DNA of 64,000 nt from Accumulibacter sp. (GTDB taxonomy: Bacteria; Pseudomonadota; Gammaproteobacteria; Burkholderiales; Rhodocyclaceae). The stretch is from contig NZ_JAMTDQ010000006.1 in the NCBI RefSeq assembly GCF_023806635.1, positions 113,361 to 177,360 on the forward strand, written 5' to 3'. Positions 11,495 to 20,900 of the stretch are shown here, piece after piece; position 1 is the stretch's first letter; each line of letters starts with the position of its first letter. Below the pieces are notes generated by a model. That model worked only from the letters and a program-made list of their open reading frames with translations, made no database searches and was not told where the DNA came from. A program made the position numbers and the translations under genes.

Positions 11495-11937
11495 AGCGCC
11501 AGATCTTCTAGGCCGGGAGGCAGGAACTGCTCACCCAATGCGAAGACGGCCTCCTGCTGCTGCTGCCAGCCGGCATCCGACCAGATCTCGAAATGGCTGC
11601 CCTGGCCAACGAGCCAGATCTGCTTGTCGAGTTGCGCGAAATGACGCAACTCGGGAGCCACCAGTAGCCGCCCGGCCGCATCCATTTCCTCTTCGCGGGC
11701 GTTACCGACCAGCAGCCGCTTGATCGCGGCAGACTGCGGATTGAAGCTTGAAGCAGCCAGCACCTTGTCACGGATCGGTTCCCAGGCTGGCTCGGGATAG
11801 AGCAGCAGACAGCGGTGGGGATGTGCGGTGAGGACCAGGCGGCCATTGGCGGCAGATGCGAGCGCCTCCCGGTGGCGTGCCGGAATGGCAAACCTCCCCT
11901 TGACATCAAGACTCAACGCTGCCGCACCCTGAAACAT
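11491..11937 (-). CDS. mraZ: Transcriptional regulator MraZ
   Basis: MraZ is an AbrB-fold DNA-binding ring protein that controls the dcw operon by binding repeated GTGG boxes at its own promoter. The 148-residue product starts [23 protein letters not shown], the first SpoVT-AbrB motif, and repeats the fold around [14 protein letters not shown]. The ATG at 11937 was chosen because the conserved domain begins there; the upstream in-frame extension (17 codons) enters the promoter boxes. Confidence 0.96.
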   Translation of the reverse strand: MFQGAAALSLDVKGRFAIPARHREALASAANGRLVLTAHPHRCLLLYPEPAWEPIRDKVLAASSFNPQSAAIKRLLVGNAREEEMDAAGRLLVAPELRHFAQLDKQIWLVGQGSHFEIWSDAGWQQQQEAVFALGEQFLPPGLEDLAL

Positions 11938-11982
11938 CAAACTGACTCTTTCCCTGCCCGCAGGCCGCTCGAACGGCAAACT

Positions 11983-12035
11983 TCCCACTTTCCACCACTT
12001 GCCCCCACTTTAAGGCAAAGATTCTCTCAAAGCAA
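11983..12035 (-). promoter_or_regulatory. dcw promoter with three MraZ boxes
   Basis: Reading the minus strand, a -35 TTGCTT (12030-12035), a 17-nt spacer and a -10 TAAAGT (12007-12012) are followed by three direct GTGG boxes exactly 10 bp apart: GTGGGG (12003-12008), GTGGTG (11993-11998) and GTGGGA (11983-11988). This is the known arrangement for MraZ autoregulation: boxes one helical turn apart, overlapping the -10 and the transcript start. A further GTGGTG at 12044-12049 is out of phase by one base. Confidence 0.85.
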
Positions 12036-12060
12036 GGGTCATGCACCACTTTCCTCAATT

Positions 12061-12303
12061 TGGACAAGCACTTATCAGCGACAAGCGGAAACCGTCGAAA
12101 AAGGAGCGATAACCTCGGCAAAACAATCGCTAAGGATCGTTATTTAAAGTGCTTTATGAAGAAGTGGCGTGAAGGTCACGCGACTGCGGCCGCGGCGAAT
12201 GCTCGATGTGTGCCGGACGCCGCCGGTAGCGACTGTGGCAGAGGGGACAGGCGACTGACAGCCAGCGATCGCTGACCGTCACTGTGGTGGCGGCGGTGAC
12301 GGG
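12061..12303. other. Intergenic stretch between the mraZ promoter and rnpB 3' end
   Basis: No credible gene is seen. Roughly 12060-12170 is distinctly AT-richer than its surroundings. An imperfect 24-nt palindrome at 12257-12280, centred on CAGCGATCGCTG, sits just beyond the 3' end of RNase P RNA. It could fold as a hairpin but has no U-run, so it is not a classic terminator. Short open frames here lack ribosome-binding sites or family features. Confidence 0.5.
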
Positions 12304-12671
12304 GTGGGAAGTCGGTCGATAAGCCGGGTTCTGTCGTGGACAGCCATTCATCTAGGCGTACTGTCACCAGCACGCTCAAGCAGCCTACCCGGAAGCAGCG
12401 CGAGCCACGCCCATGCTTCCCTATTTGGCCTTGCTCCGGATGGGGTTTGCCGTGCCGTCCGTGTTGCCACGTCCGCGGTGAGCTCTTACCTCACCGTTTC
12501 ACCCTTACCTGCCCCGGTCTGCACCGGGACATCGGCGGTCTGCTTTCTGTTGCACTTTCCGTCACCTCGCGGTGCCCGGTCGTTAACCGGCATCGTGCTC
12601 TGTGGAGCCCGGACTTTCCTCTCGGCGCCAGGTTTGCACCTCTTGCCCAGCGGCTGCCTGACCGACTTCCC
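12304..12671 (-). ncRNA. rnpB: RNase P RNA (bacterial type A)
   Basis: This is the catalytic RNA that trims tRNA 5' leaders. The 5' end (GGGAAGTCGGTC, 12660-12671) pairs perfectly over 12 bp with the 3' end (12306-12317), forming helix P1. The universal core GAGGAAAGTCCGGGCTCC is at about 12604-12621, and ACAGAACCCGGCTTATCG lies at the 3' side at about 12317-12334. The tract GGTAAGGGTGAAACGGTG and the total of about 368 nt also fit. It accounts for the gap between mraZ and the DUF3025 gene. Confidence 0.96.
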
Positions 12672-12677
12672 GCCGCG

Positions 12678-12683
12678 ATTATA
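12678..12683 (-). promoter_or_regulatory. -10 box of the rnpB promoter
   Basis: A perfect TATAAT lies on the minus strand with its last base 6 nt before the predicted RNase P RNA 5' end (12671). No good -35 is visible in the GC-rich DNA upstream. The box overlaps the TAA stop codon of the DUF3025 gene (12679-12681), so the promoter is embedded in the end of that gene. Confidence 0.7.
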
Positions 12684-13461
12684 CCGGGCAGCGGCGGCGA
12701 CCGGGCCGGAACTGCCACTCGTCATCGTAGTAGGCGGCATGCTCGCTCGCCGGCGTGACCCCTGGCAACCCAAGCAACGGGAGCGGTTGCCAGCCGCGCG
12801 CCGCCTGGTGGTGGCCAGCCGAGAATTCGGCCGCCAGGCGGCGGTCGACATCGGCAAGTTGAGTGGCCAGCGGCTGCTCGAGCCAGGCTGGACTGACCTG
12901 GTGGAGAACGGCCTTGGCCGTCAGGCCACGAAACGGGCGCAGCAATTGCTCGTAGGTCGCGTGCCCGAATACCAGGCAGCGCAACTCCCGCGACAGTTCA
13001 CTTCGGCGTTCCCAGAACAGCCTGCGCCATTGAAAGCCGCGCACCAGCTCAAGCAGCTCCGGGTTGCACGAAACGACGACCACGCCACACTCGTCGAAGT
13101 GCGTCAGCGCGTCACGCTCGCGACAGCGCGGCCCCGCTTGCTGCCGAAGCAGCTCGACGTGGCGTGCGTTCAGCGCCGCCTTGGTCAATGGAAAGGCAAG
13201 CCAGACGAGGGCGTTGAAGAAATCGTGCCAGTTGTCCGGCCGTGTCGCGACCTCGCCGGTCAGCCAGATGCGCGTCTCGTAGTCGAGGTCGTCGAGCGGC
13301 GGCGCCACGAAGGCGATTCGCCGCCCGGCTGCATTGCGCACCTCGCGCGCCGCGGCAGGAACGGCCAGCGCAGCAGAGTCGGGGGTCAGCGGCAGCGGGT
13401 TGAGGACTGACCGCAGAGCGGCGAACAGGCCGCCCGCCGGCGGCAGCCCTGCCGCGCTCAC
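12679..13461 (-). CDS. DUF3025 family protein
   Basis: This 260-residue protein carries the conserved core of DUF3025: DYETRIWLTGEVATRPDNWHDFFNALVWLAFPLTKAALNARH (about residues 59-100). The family is widespread in beta- and gammaproteobacteria and has no established function. No signal peptide or membrane helix is seen. It overlaps the upstream lipoprotein gene by 4 nt, and its stop codon contains the rnpB -10 box. It is probably the last gene of a pyrC-lipoprotein-DUF3025 operon. Confidence 0.9.
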   Translation of the reverse strand: MSAAGLPPAGGLFAALRSVLNPLPLTPDSAALAVPAAAREVRNAAGRRIAFVAPPLDDLDYETRIWLTGEVATRPDNWHDFFNALVWLAFPLTKAALNARHVELLRQQAGPRCRERDALTHFDECGVVVVSCNPELLELVRGFQWRRLFWERRSELSRELRCLVFGHATYEQLLRPFRGLTAKAVLHQVSPAWLEQPLATQLADVDRRLAAEFSAGHHQAARGWQPLPLLGLPGVTPASEHAAYYDDEWQFRPGRRRCPV

Positions 13462-13946
13462 TGACCGGCAGTCGCGCCGGCAGGTGCAGGCTGTGCGACC
13501 GGCTCCCCGATCCAGCCGAAGGTACCCTGGCGCATCTGGAAGCTTCCCTGCAGCGGCCCCAGGCCGCCCTCCGGTTCCGCCTCAAGCCGGGCAAATCCCT
13601 CGCAGGTGCGCGTCTCGACGACGTACATGCGTTTGCCCTGCTTGAGAATCCAGGCGTCGTTGCCGGGCGCGAAAACCTCGACGCGCATGTCGGCGCCACC
13701 GGCACCGATCTCGTGCCGCCGCTGGCAGTCCGGCATGCGCGCCGCGACGACGGAGTATCTTGCCGTCTTGTCCCAGGGCAGGGTCTGGACGCGGATCAGC
13801 GTCAGTGCGTGCTGCCGCGAGCCATCGATCTCGAAAGCCGCACGCTGATCCGAACAGGCCGCCAGCAACGGCAGCCACAGGAGAAGCAATCTGCGCGAGA
13901 ACACAGGCGACCTCCGCGGGATGGAATGGCAGACGGGCGCCGGCAT
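13458..13946 (-). CDS. Putative lipoprotein
   Basis: The 162-residue product has a signal sequence ending in the lipobox L28-A-A-C31, so it should be lipidated and sorted to a membrane. The mature part (AFEIDGSRQHALTLIRVQTLPWD onward) is not assigned to a family I recognise. The ATG at 13946 overlaps the pyrC stop by one base (TGATG), which favours it. A GTG fifteen codons in (VFSRRLLLL) would give a tighter signal peptide and is the alternative start. Confidence 0.75.
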   Translation of the reverse strand: MPAPVCHSIPRRSPVFSRRLLLLWLPLLAACSDQRAAFEIDGSRQHALTLIRVQTLPWDKTARYSVVAARMPDCQRRHEIGAGGADMRVEVFAPGNDAWILKQGKRMYVVETRTCEGFARLEAEPEGGLGPLQGSFQMRQGTFGWIGEPVAQPAPAGATAGQ

Positions 13947-14980
13947 CAGTCGAGCAACCGCCAGCGCAGCGACTCGCCGGCACGCAGCGGCACCAGGGAC
14001 TCGCCGCCGGCATAGCCGAAGGCGGCAGGCAGCAGCCACTCTTCCTGCTGCAGCGTGACCTGCCCGGCGTTTCGCGGCAAGCGGTAGAAATCGGCACCGT
14101 GGAAGCTGGCAAAGGCCTCCAGGCGATCGAGCGCCGCCATCGACTCGAAGGCCTCGGCATAGAGTTCGAGCGCAGCCGGCGCCGTGTAGCAACCCGCACA
14201 GCCGCAGGCGTGTTCCTTGCTCGCGCGCGAATGCGGCGCCGAATCGGTCCCGAGAAAGAACTTCGGGTTGCCGGAGGTGGCCGCCTGCAGCAGCGCCTGC
14301 CGGTGCCGCTCCCGCTTGAGCACCGGCAGGCAATAATGATGCGGTCGGATGCCGCCGGCGAAGATCGCGTTGCGGTTGTAGAGCAGGTGGTGCGCCGTGA
14401 TCGTGGCCGCGACGTTGGCACCGCAGGCACGAACGAAGTCGGCAGCATCGCCGGTGGTGATGTGCTCGAAGACCAGCCGGATCCCGGCATGCCGCCGTAA
14501 CAGGGGCTGCAGAACACGCTCGATGAACACCTTCTCGCGATCGAAGACATCGACGGCCGGGTCGGTCACCTCACCATGGACGAGCAGAGGCAGGCCACAC
14601 TCCTCCATCGCCGCTAGGACAGCGGCGCACCTGCCGATGTCGGTCACTCCCGAGTCCGAGTTCGTCGTCGCCCCGGCCGGATACAATTTCACCGCCCGCA
14701 CGAAGCCGCTGCCAGCCGCACGCCGGACCTCCTGCGGCGACATGCTGTCGGTCAGGTACAGCGTCATCAGCGGTTCGAACGATACACCAGCCGGCAGGGC
14801 GGCGAGGATACGTGCGCGATACGCGCCGGCAGCGGCTACGGTGGTGATCGGCGGGCGCAGGTTCGGCATGACGATGGCGCGGGCAAACTGCCGTGCCGAG
14901 TGCGGCAACACCGCCGCCATCGCCGCGCCATCGCGCAGGTGAAGGTGCCAGTCGTCAGGGCGGGTGATGGTGATCTGCAT
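13946..14980 (-). CDS. pyrC: Dihydroorotase (PyrC)
   Basis: PyrC cyclises carbamoyl aspartate to dihydroorotate in de novo pyrimidine synthesis. The 344-residue protein starts [18 protein letters not shown], where HLHLRDG holds two zinc-binding histidines, and continues with [25 protein letters not shown] and GTDSAPH, the class II dihydroorotase set. Length matches the E. coli type. It heads an overlapping operon with the lipoprotein and DUF3025 gene. Confidence 0.97.
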   Translation of the reverse strand: MQITITRPDDWHLHLRDGAAMAAVLPHSARQFARAIVMPNLRPPITTVAAAGAYRARILAALPAGVSFEPLMTLYLTDSMSPQEVRRAAGSGFVRAVKLYPAGATTNSDSGVTDIGRCAAVLAAMEECGLPLLVHGEVTDPAVDVFDREKVFIERVLQPLLRRHAGIRLVFEHITTGDAADFVRACGANVAATITAHHLLYNRNAIFAGGIRPHHYCLPVLKRERHRQALLQAATSGNPKFFLGTDSAPHSRASKEHACGCAGCYTAPAALELYAEAFESMAALDRLEAFASFHGADFYRLPRNAGQVTLQQEEWLLPAAFGYAGGESLVPLRAGESLRWRLLD

Positions 14981-15095
14981 GATCGCGCCTGGGCAAGGAC
15001 AAGGCCGAATTCTAGCAGCCTGCCTGGCCTTGTGCCGCTGGCGGCAGGCGCAAGCTCCCTGCCGCTGTCGCGGCGCGCGACGAGGCTGCAGGCAC

Positions 15096-16781
15096 TCAGC
15101 CGCGAGTCAACAGCATCAGCAGGAGCAGATTGAGCAGCAGCGACAACGCTGCAACGAGACGCCAGGTCAACAGCGGATTGCGCATCGCCAGCGGCGTGAT
15201 CGGCGGCCGCGGGAGAGGTCGGGTTGCACCCCGCTCGAGGGCGAGGAGGAACTCTTCCGGCGTTTCGAAGCGATGCGCCGCTTCCCTGGCAACCGCCTTC
15301 AGCAGCACGTTCTCGAGCCAGCCCGGGATATCCGGGCGATAGCGGGTCGGCGCCACCGGCATGGCGAACTTCGGGTGCTGAAAGGGCTCGATTTCGCCGT
15401 AGGGATACCTGCGCGTGAGCAGATGATAGAGCGTGACGCCGACCGCGTAGAGATCGTGCGCCGGTCCGGCCCGCTCGCCGGCGAAGAGTTCGGGCGCCCG
15501 GTAGCTCGGCGTTCCCGGACTGCCGGCTGGCTCATCCTCCTCCGACTCGCTCAGGGCGACGCCGAGATCGAGGATGCGCAGGCGGCCGTCACGCCCGAGA
15601 TGGATGTTGGCCGGCTTGATGTCCCGATGCGCCACGTCAAGCCGGTGCAATGCCGCGATCCCCTTCAGCAAGCGGATTCCGTGCTGCACGGCTTCGCCGA
15701 CGCTGAAGTGCAGACCCGCATCAAGCATGCGCTGCAGTGTCGCGCCTTCATGCCAGGTCTGCAGGTAGTAGAGGCAGCTTCGCCGCTCGGCCGGTACCAC
15801 CTGCGCAAAGAAGGGTGAGACGATCCGCCGGGCGCGCCACTCCTCCATGATCAGCGCACGCATCGCGTCGGCGTCGTCGGCAAGTTCCGGATGCAGCGTC
15901 TTCAGTACCGATTGCTGTCCGGAGACGCGATCGCGCACACGGTACAGCAGCGTCGCCCGCGAATCGTGCAACGGCTCTTCGATCACCAGCCCGTCCAGTT
16001 CCTGGTCCGGCTTCAGGCGCGGCGGCAGCGGCAACCGTACGCTGTCCGCCAGGGCATCGCGCAGGTTCTCCGCCGGCACCTCGTTCACCCGCAGCACGAT
16101 GGCGCTGGCGTTGTCATGGCCGTCGCAGGCGAGGGCGAGACTGGTCAGGGACGCCGCTGCCTGCTGGGCATCCGGATGGGCGAGCAGCGCGGCTTGCAGC
16201 CGCGTCATGCCGAGCGGCACCCAGACGCCGTCGGAACAGAGAAGAAAGCAGTCGCCGGCCGCCAGCTCGCCGTCGTAGAAATCGAGTTGCAGGTGCCGAT
16301 CGAGGCCGACCGCTCGCGACAGCACATTGCTGAGCTCCGGATGTTCCCAGACGTGGTCACTGGTCAGGCGGCTGCAGACGCCGCCGCGCAGGAGATAGAG
16401 CCGACTGTCGCCGACATGCGCACAGACGTAGCGACGCCCGCGCAGGACGAGTGCAGTGAGCGTCGTCGCCATGCCCGACAGTTCGGCCTGGCGGGCCGCT
16501 TCGGCCACCACCCAGCGATTGAGCGCGGCGACGACCGTGTCGAGCGCGTGCGCCACGCTCCACGTGTCTGGCGTCGCGTAGTAGTCCGAGAGCAGCCCGC
16601 GAACCGTGTACTCCGCCGCCTCGCGCCCTCCCTGATGACCGCCAATACCGTCGGCTACCGCTGCGAGCAGCCCCTTGTTCTCGAGTTCGGCCCCCTGCGG
16701 CGTGACCATGCCGCAGAAGTCCTCGTTGCGATCACGCGGACCGGTCAGGGACGAGTAGCCGACATCGACGCGCAGCGGCAT
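15096..16781 (-). CDS. Fused PP2C-type protein phosphatase and Ser/Thr kinase with C-terminal membrane anchor
   Basis: The 561-residue protein joins two opposing activities. The PP2C domain (about 1-235) keeps the metal-binding set: RDRNED (16-21), D44-GIGG, GDSR (124-127), SDG (183-185) and D-N at 223-224. The kinase domain (about 265-520) has the VLK lysine (K294), HRDIKPAN (385-392), DLG in place of DFG (405-407) and APE (429-431). Its glycine-rich loop is degenerate. A hydrophobic C-terminus (about 540-559) should anchor it in the membrane. It follows the nitrate transporter on the same strand; a role in controlling nitrate uptake or assimilation is inference from context. Confidence 0.92.
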   Translation of the reverse strand: MPLRVDVGYSSLTGPRDRNEDFCGMVTPQGAELENKGLLAAVADGIGGHQGGREAAEYTVRGLLSDYYATPDTWSVAHALDTVVAALNRWVVAEAARQAELSGMATTLTALVLRGRRYVCAHVGDSRLYLLRGGVCSRLTSDHVWEHPELSNVLSRAVGLDRHLQLDFYDGELAAGDCFLLCSDGVWVPLGMTRLQAALLAHPDAQQAAASLTSLALACDGHDNASAIVLRVNEVPAENLRDALADSVRLPLPPRLKPDQELDGLVIEEPLHDSRATLLYRVRDRVSGQQSVLKTLHPELADDADAMRALIMEEWRARRIVSPFFAQVVPAERRSCLYYLQTWHEGATLQRMLDAGLHFSVGEAVQHGIRLLKGIAALHRLDVAHRDIKPANIHLGRDGRLRILDLGVALSESEEDEPAGSPGTPSYRAPELFAGERAGPAHDLYAVGVTLYHLLTRRYPYGEIEPFQHPKFAMPVAPTRYRPDIPGWLENVLLKAVAREAAHRFETPEEFLLALERGATRPLPRPPITPLAMRNPLLTWRLVAALSLLLNLLLLMLLTRG

Positions 16782-16807
16782 GCGGGCAGGCTCCGGAAGG
16801 AAATGCG

Positions 16808-16834
16808 GCGGCAGGTCGCATTCTGACCTGCCGC
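16808..16834. repeat. 10-bp stem inverted repeat after the nitrate transporter gene
   Basis: GCGGCAGGTC (16808-16817) is repeated inverted as GACCTGCCGC (16825-16834) around a 7-nt loop. It lies in the 75-nt gap between the transporter gene and the phosphatase-kinase gene, both on minus. There is no T-run on either side, so it is more likely an mRNA-stabilising or processing hairpin, or partial terminator, than a full intrinsic terminator. Confidence 0.6.
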
Positions 16835-16856
16835 CCGCGGGTACTCAAGCAAGGGA

Positions 16857-18068
16857 TCAGATGCGGGCTGCCGTCAGGTGCGCCGCCCCCCAGGTCGTCC
16901 GCCAGCGCGTCTTGACGGCCGTCAGGCCGGCCAGCGCGAGCAGGGCAAGGCCGGCGAAGATCAGGAAGCCGATCTGGTAGCTGCCGGTGATCTGCTTCGC
17001 GTAGCCCAGCGACGACGCCAGGTAGAAGCCGCCGACACCGCCGGCCATGCCGACGAGCCCGGTCATGACACCGATTTCCTTGCGGAAGCGCTGCGGCACG
17101 AGCTGGAAGACGGCACCATTGCCCATGCCGAGAGCGAGCATCGCGCCGACGAAGGCAACGAGGGCCATCCACGCCGCCGGCAGGCCGACACTGGCGATGG
17201 CGAGGAAGATCGCGGCCAGGATGTACATCACCGACAGGCTCTTGATGCCGCCGATGCGATCGGCAACGTTGCCGCCGATCGGTCGCACCAGGGAACCGGC
17301 GAAGACGCAGGCGGCGGTGAAGAAGCCCGCAGTCTTGGCATCGAGCCCGTACTGGATGTTGAAGTAGATCGTCAGCGACGAAGCAAGACCGACGAAGCCG
17401 CCAAAGGTCACCGCATAGAAGAACATGAACCACCATGCGTCGCTGTCCCTGAGCACCTTGAGGTATTCCGGCAAGGCCTTCGGTGGCGGACACTCCGGCG
17501 CATCCCTGGCGGCGACCAGATAGAAGGCGAAGACCAGGACGAGCGGGATCAACGCCAGTCCGAAGACGTTGCCCCAGCCAAAGGCCATCGCCAGACTCGG
17601 CGCGATCAGCGCCGCCAGCGCCGTACCTGAATTGCCGGCACCGGCGATCCCGAGCGCGGTGCCCTGGTGCTCGGGGGGATACCAGCGCGAGGCGAGCGGC
17701 AACGCCACGGCGAACGACGCACCAGCGACGCCGAGGAAGATGCCGAGGATCAGCGTCTGCTCGTAAGTGTCGATACCGAGGTACCAGGCGAAGAACAGCG
17801 AGGCGATGACGACCGCCTGGCCGATGGCGCCGGCCATCTTCGGCTTCAGATGGTCGACCAGGATGCCCATGAAGATGCGCAGGATGGCACCTGCCAGCAC
17901 GGGCGTGGCGACCATCATCCCCTTCTGCGCGTGGGTCAGAGCGAGATCCCTGGCGATCTGCACCCCCAGCGGGCCGAGCATCACCCACACCATGAAGGCG
18001 AGGTCGAAGTAGAGAAAGGCTGCCAGCAGCGTCGGTCGGTGACCGGCCTTCCAGAACGGGGTGTTCAT
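16857..18068 (-). CDS. narK: MFS nitrate transporter (NarK/NasA family)
   Basis: This 403-residue, roughly 12-helix permease of the nitrate/nitrite porter family should import nitrate for assimilation. It carries both nitrate-signature segments: GIAGAGNSGTALAALIAP in the fifth-helix region and GLVGMAGGVGGFYLASSLG near helix 11. The RWYPPEHQGTALG segment is also typical. It lies directly downstream of nirD (21 nt) and belongs to the nirB-nirD-transporter operon. A preceding AGGAAA supports the ATG at 18068. Confidence 0.93.
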   Translation of the reverse strand: MNTPFWKAGHRPTLLAAFLYFDLAFMVWVMLGPLGVQIARDLALTHAQKGMMVATPVLAGAILRIFMGILVDHLKPKMAGAIGQAVVIASLFFAWYLGIDTYEQTLILGIFLGVAGASFAVALPLASRWYPPEHQGTALGIAGAGNSGTALAALIAPSLAMAFGWGNVFGLALIPLVLVFAFYLVAARDAPECPPPKALPEYLKVLRDSDAWWFMFFYAVTFGGFVGLASSLTIYFNIQYGLDAKTAGFFTAACVFAGSLVRPIGGNVADRIGGIKSLSVMYILAAIFLAIASVGLPAAWMALVAFVGAMLALGMGNGAVFQLVPQRFRKEIGVMTGLVGMAGGVGGFYLASSLGYAKQITGSYQIGFLIFAGLALLALAGLTAVKTRWRTTWGAAHLTAARI

Positions 18069-18089
18069 GATTCCGGGTTTCCTTTCGTG

Positions 18090-18398
18090 TCAGATTTGCA
18101 GGAAGACGGTGCCGCTCTCGACCCGCACCGGGTAGCGCCGTGAACAGCCTTCATCGGGAGGCACCGCCTCGCCCGAGTCGAGGCGCAGTTTCCAGCCATG
18201 CAGCGGGCAGGTCACCTGATTGCCGTGTACCAGTCCCTGCGACAACGGCCCGCCCTTGTGCGGGCAGTGGTCGCGCAGGGCGAAGACCGCATTGGCCGAA
18301 GTGCGGAAGACGGCGATATCCCCGCCCGTCGCACGGACGACGCGGCTGCCCAGCCGCGGGATGTCTTCCAGCATGCAGATCGATTTCCATTCACCCAT
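18090..18398 (-). CDS. nirD: Nitrite reductase small subunit (NirD), Rieske type
   Basis: NirD is the small partner of cytoplasmic NADH-dependent nitrite reductase. The 102-residue protein is a single Rieske domain with the ligand pairs C-P-H-K-G-G and C-P-L-H-G-W, so a [2Fe-2S] cluster can be bound; some NirD proteins lack these ligands. It starts 30 nt after nirB on the same strand. Confidence 0.94.
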   Translation of the reverse strand: MGEWKSICMLEDIPRLGSRVVRATGGDIAVFRTSANAVFALRDHCPHKGGPLSQGLVHGNQVTCPLHGWKLRLDSGEAVPPDEGCSRRYPVRVESGTVFLQI

Positions 18399-18428
18399 TG
18401 CTCTTTCCTTCTCCAGTCAGACAGGCGT

Positions 18429-20858
18429 TCAAACGATGAGCGCCTCGTATTCGTTGCGTTCGACGCCGGCGACGCGCTCGGCCCAGGGGTCCCGGGCATC
18501 CTGCAGTTCGGCCAGCAGACGGGCGTGCAATGCCTTGCGGTTCTCCTCGTCTTCGACGACGCGGCTCCTGGCGTGCTCGAGGCCGACGCGCTCGAGCCAG
18601 TGGCAGGTCCGCTCGAGATAGAACCCCTCCTCCCGGTACAGTTGCAGGAAGGCGCCGGCATACTCCAGGACTTCCTCGTCGCTCCTCACCTTGACGAGAA
18701 ACTGTGCCACCTCGGTCTTGATGCCCCCGTTGCCGCCCACGTACAGCTCGTAACCGGAATCGACGCCGATCACCCCGACATCCTTGATGCCCGCCTCGGC
18801 GCAGTTGCGCGGACAGCCCGAAACGGCGAGCTTGACCTTGTGCGGCGAGTACATGTCGAAGAGCATCCGCTCGAGCTTGACGCCCATGTCCATCGCCAGT
18901 TGCGTGCCGAAGCGGCAATGTTCGGCGCCAACGCAGGTCTTGACGGTACGGATCGACTTGCCGTAGGCGTGCCCGGATGGCATGCCGAGATCCTGCCAGA
19001 CGCCGATCAGATCTTCCTTGCGAATGCCGAGCAGGTCGATGCGTTGCCCGCCGGTCAGCTTGATCGTCGGCACCTGGTACTTCTCGGCGACGTCGGCGAT
19101 ACGCCGCAACTCGGCAGCGTTGGTCAGCCCGCCCCACATCCGCGGCACGACCGAGTAGGTTCCGTCCTTCTGGATGTTGGCATGGGCACGTTCGTTGATC
19201 AGACGCGAACGCGGGTCGTCCCGGGCCTCGCCGGGCCAGGTCGAGATCAGGTAGTAGTTGAGCGCCGGACGGCACTTCTCGCAGCCGTCTTCGGTCCGCC
19301 ACTCGAGAAAGCGCATGACGCGGTCGATGCTGAGGAGGTGTTGCGCCCGGATCGTATCGCGCACTTCCTGGTGCGAATGATCGGTACAACCGCACACCGG
19401 CTTGCGGTTCGAGGCAGCTGGCGTGTACGCGCCGCCGATCGTCGCCGACAGGATCTGCTCACAGAGGCCGGCGCAGGAGCCACACGACGACGCCGCCTTG
19501 GTGTGCTGCTTGACATCGTCGAGGCTGAACAGGCCCTTCTCCTTGATCGCCTTGACGATCGCACCCTTGCTGACGCCGTTGCAGCCGCAAACCTCGGCGC
19601 TGTCGGCCATCGCCGCCGCCTTGCTGTGGCCCTGATGACCGACATCCCCGACATGCGACTGGCCAAACAACAGGTGATCACGGATCTCGTGAATGTCCTG
19701 GCTGTCACGCAGCAGCTGGAAATACCACGGGCCATCGGCCGTATCACCATAGAGGACGCCGCCAACCAGACGGTTGTCGCGAATCACCAGCTTCTTGTAC
19801 ACGCCGCCGGCGGCATCGTTGAGGGTGATCTCCTCGGTATCCTTGCCGCCAAGGAAATCGCCGGCCGAAAAGAGATCGATGCCGGTCACCTTGAGCTTGG
19901 TCGAGGTCACCGAGCCGGTGTAGCGTCCGATACCGAAATTGGCCAGATGGTTCGCCGCCACCTTGCCCTGCTCGAAAAGCGGCGCCACCAGCCCATAGGC
20001 GATGCCGCGGTGCGCGACACACTCGCCGACGGCGTAGACCTTGGGATCGTAGGTCTGCATCGTGTCGTTGACGACGATTCCCCGCTGGCAGTGGATCCCG
20101 GCCGCCTCGGCAAGCGCCGTGTTCGGGCGGATGCCAACGGCCATGACCACCAGCTCGGCGGGCAGTTCCAGCCCGTCCTTCAGCCGCACGCCAGCGACGC
20201 GACCGCTCGTACCGGCGATCAGCATCTCGGTCTGCTTGCCGAGCAGGAACTTCAGGCCCCGCTCCTCGAGCGATCTCTGCAACATCCTGCCGGCGGTCTC
20301 GTCGAGCTGCCGTTCGAGCAGCCAGTCGGCGAGATGGATCACCGTCACGTCCATGCCACGCAGCCTGAGGCCGTTCGCCGCCTCGAGTCCGAGCAGGCCG
20401 CCGCCGATGACCACTGCATGGCGGTGGCGCTGTGCTGCATCGATCATCGCGTCGGTGTCGGCGATGTCGCGGTAGGAGACCACCCCCGGCAGATCGTTGC
20501 CGGGAATGGGCAGGATGAAGGGATTCGAACCGGTCGCCAACAGCAGGCGGTCGTAGTCCGCGGCGGTGCCATCGTCGGCGATCACCCGCCGCCGCAGGCG
20601 ATCGATCCGCTCGACCTTCTTCCCGAGGTGCAGCATGATGCCGTGCTGCGCGTACCAGCCATGGTCGTTGAGGATGATGTCCTGGATGCTCATCTCGCCG
20701 GCCAGCACCGGCGACAGCAGGATGCGGTTGTAGTTGGGGTGTGGCTCGGCACCGAAGACGGTGATCTCGTACTCGTCGGGCGCCAGCTTCAGCAGTTCCT
20801 CAAGCGTACGCACGCCGGCCATGCCGTTGCCGACCATGACGAGTCTCTTCCTGCTCAT
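18429..20858 (-). CDS. nirB: NADH-dependent assimilatory nitrite reductase large subunit (NirB)
   Basis: NirB reduces nitrite to ammonium with NADH. The 809-residue protein has an N-terminal FAD/NAD domain (LVMVGNGMAGVRTLEEL, then VIGGGLLGLEAANGL), a central BFD-like [2Fe-2S] region with CGCNGVSKG and SCGSCAGLC, and a C-terminal siroheme/[4Fe-4S] domain with cysteines in CVGAEHCRFG and SGCPRNCAEAG. The ATG at 20858 was chosen because the FAD domain begins there and AGGAGC lies upstream. A sigma-54 promoter is found 43-58 nt upstream. Confidence 0.96.
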   Translation of the reverse strand: MSRKRLVMVGNGMAGVRTLEELLKLAPDEYEITVFGAEPHPNYNRILLSPVLAGEMSIQDIILNDHGWYAQHGIMLHLGKKVERIDRLRRRVIADDGTAADYDRLLLATGSNPFILPIPGNDLPGVVSYRDIADTDAMIDAAQRHRHAVVIGGGLLGLEAANGLRLRGMDVTVIHLADWLLERQLDETAGRMLQRSLEERGLKFLLGKQTEMLIAGTSGRVAGVRLKDGLELPAELVVMAVGIRPNTALAEAAGIHCQRGIVVNDTMQTYDPKVYAVGECVAHRGIAYGLVAPLFEQGKVAANHLANFGIGRYTGSVTSTKLKVTGIDLFSAGDFLGGKDTEEITLNDAAGGVYKKLVIRDNRLVGGVLYGDTADGPWYFQLLRDSQDIHEIRDHLLFGQSHVGDVGHQGHSKAAAMADSAEVCGCNGVSKGAIVKAIKEKGLFSLDDVKQHTKAASSCGSCAGLCEQILSATIGGAYTPAASNRKPVCGCTDHSHQEVRDTIRAQHLLSIDRVMRFLEWRTEDGCEKCRPALNYYLISTWPGEARDDPRSRLINERAHANIQKDGTYSVVPRMWGGLTNAAELRRIADVAEKYQVPTIKLTGGQRIDLLGIRKEDLIGVWQDLGMPSGHAYGKSIRTVKTCVGAEHCRFGTQLAMDMGVKLERMLFDMYSPHKVKLAVSGCPRNCAEAGIKDVGVIGVDSGYELYVGGNGGIKTEVAQFLVKVRSDEEVLEYAGAFLQLYREEGFYLERTCHWLERVGLEHARSRVVEDEENRKALHARLLAELQDARDPWAERVAGVERNEYEALIV

Positions 20859-20900
20859 TCGTCTCTTGCTCCTGTCAAAGAACCGTGATGCCCATCTCCT

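Noticed and set aside
12336-12758. Several open frames across the RNase P RNA region
   Set aside because: They overlap a well-supported structured RNA and have no protein features.
16808-16834. Intrinsic terminator after the nitrate transporter gene
   Set aside because: The stem is good but no T-run follows on either strand; kept only as an inverted repeat.
18198-20888. 896-codon plus-strand open frame opposite nirD-nirB
   Set aside because: Antisense shadow of nirB; no ribosome-binding site or protein family.
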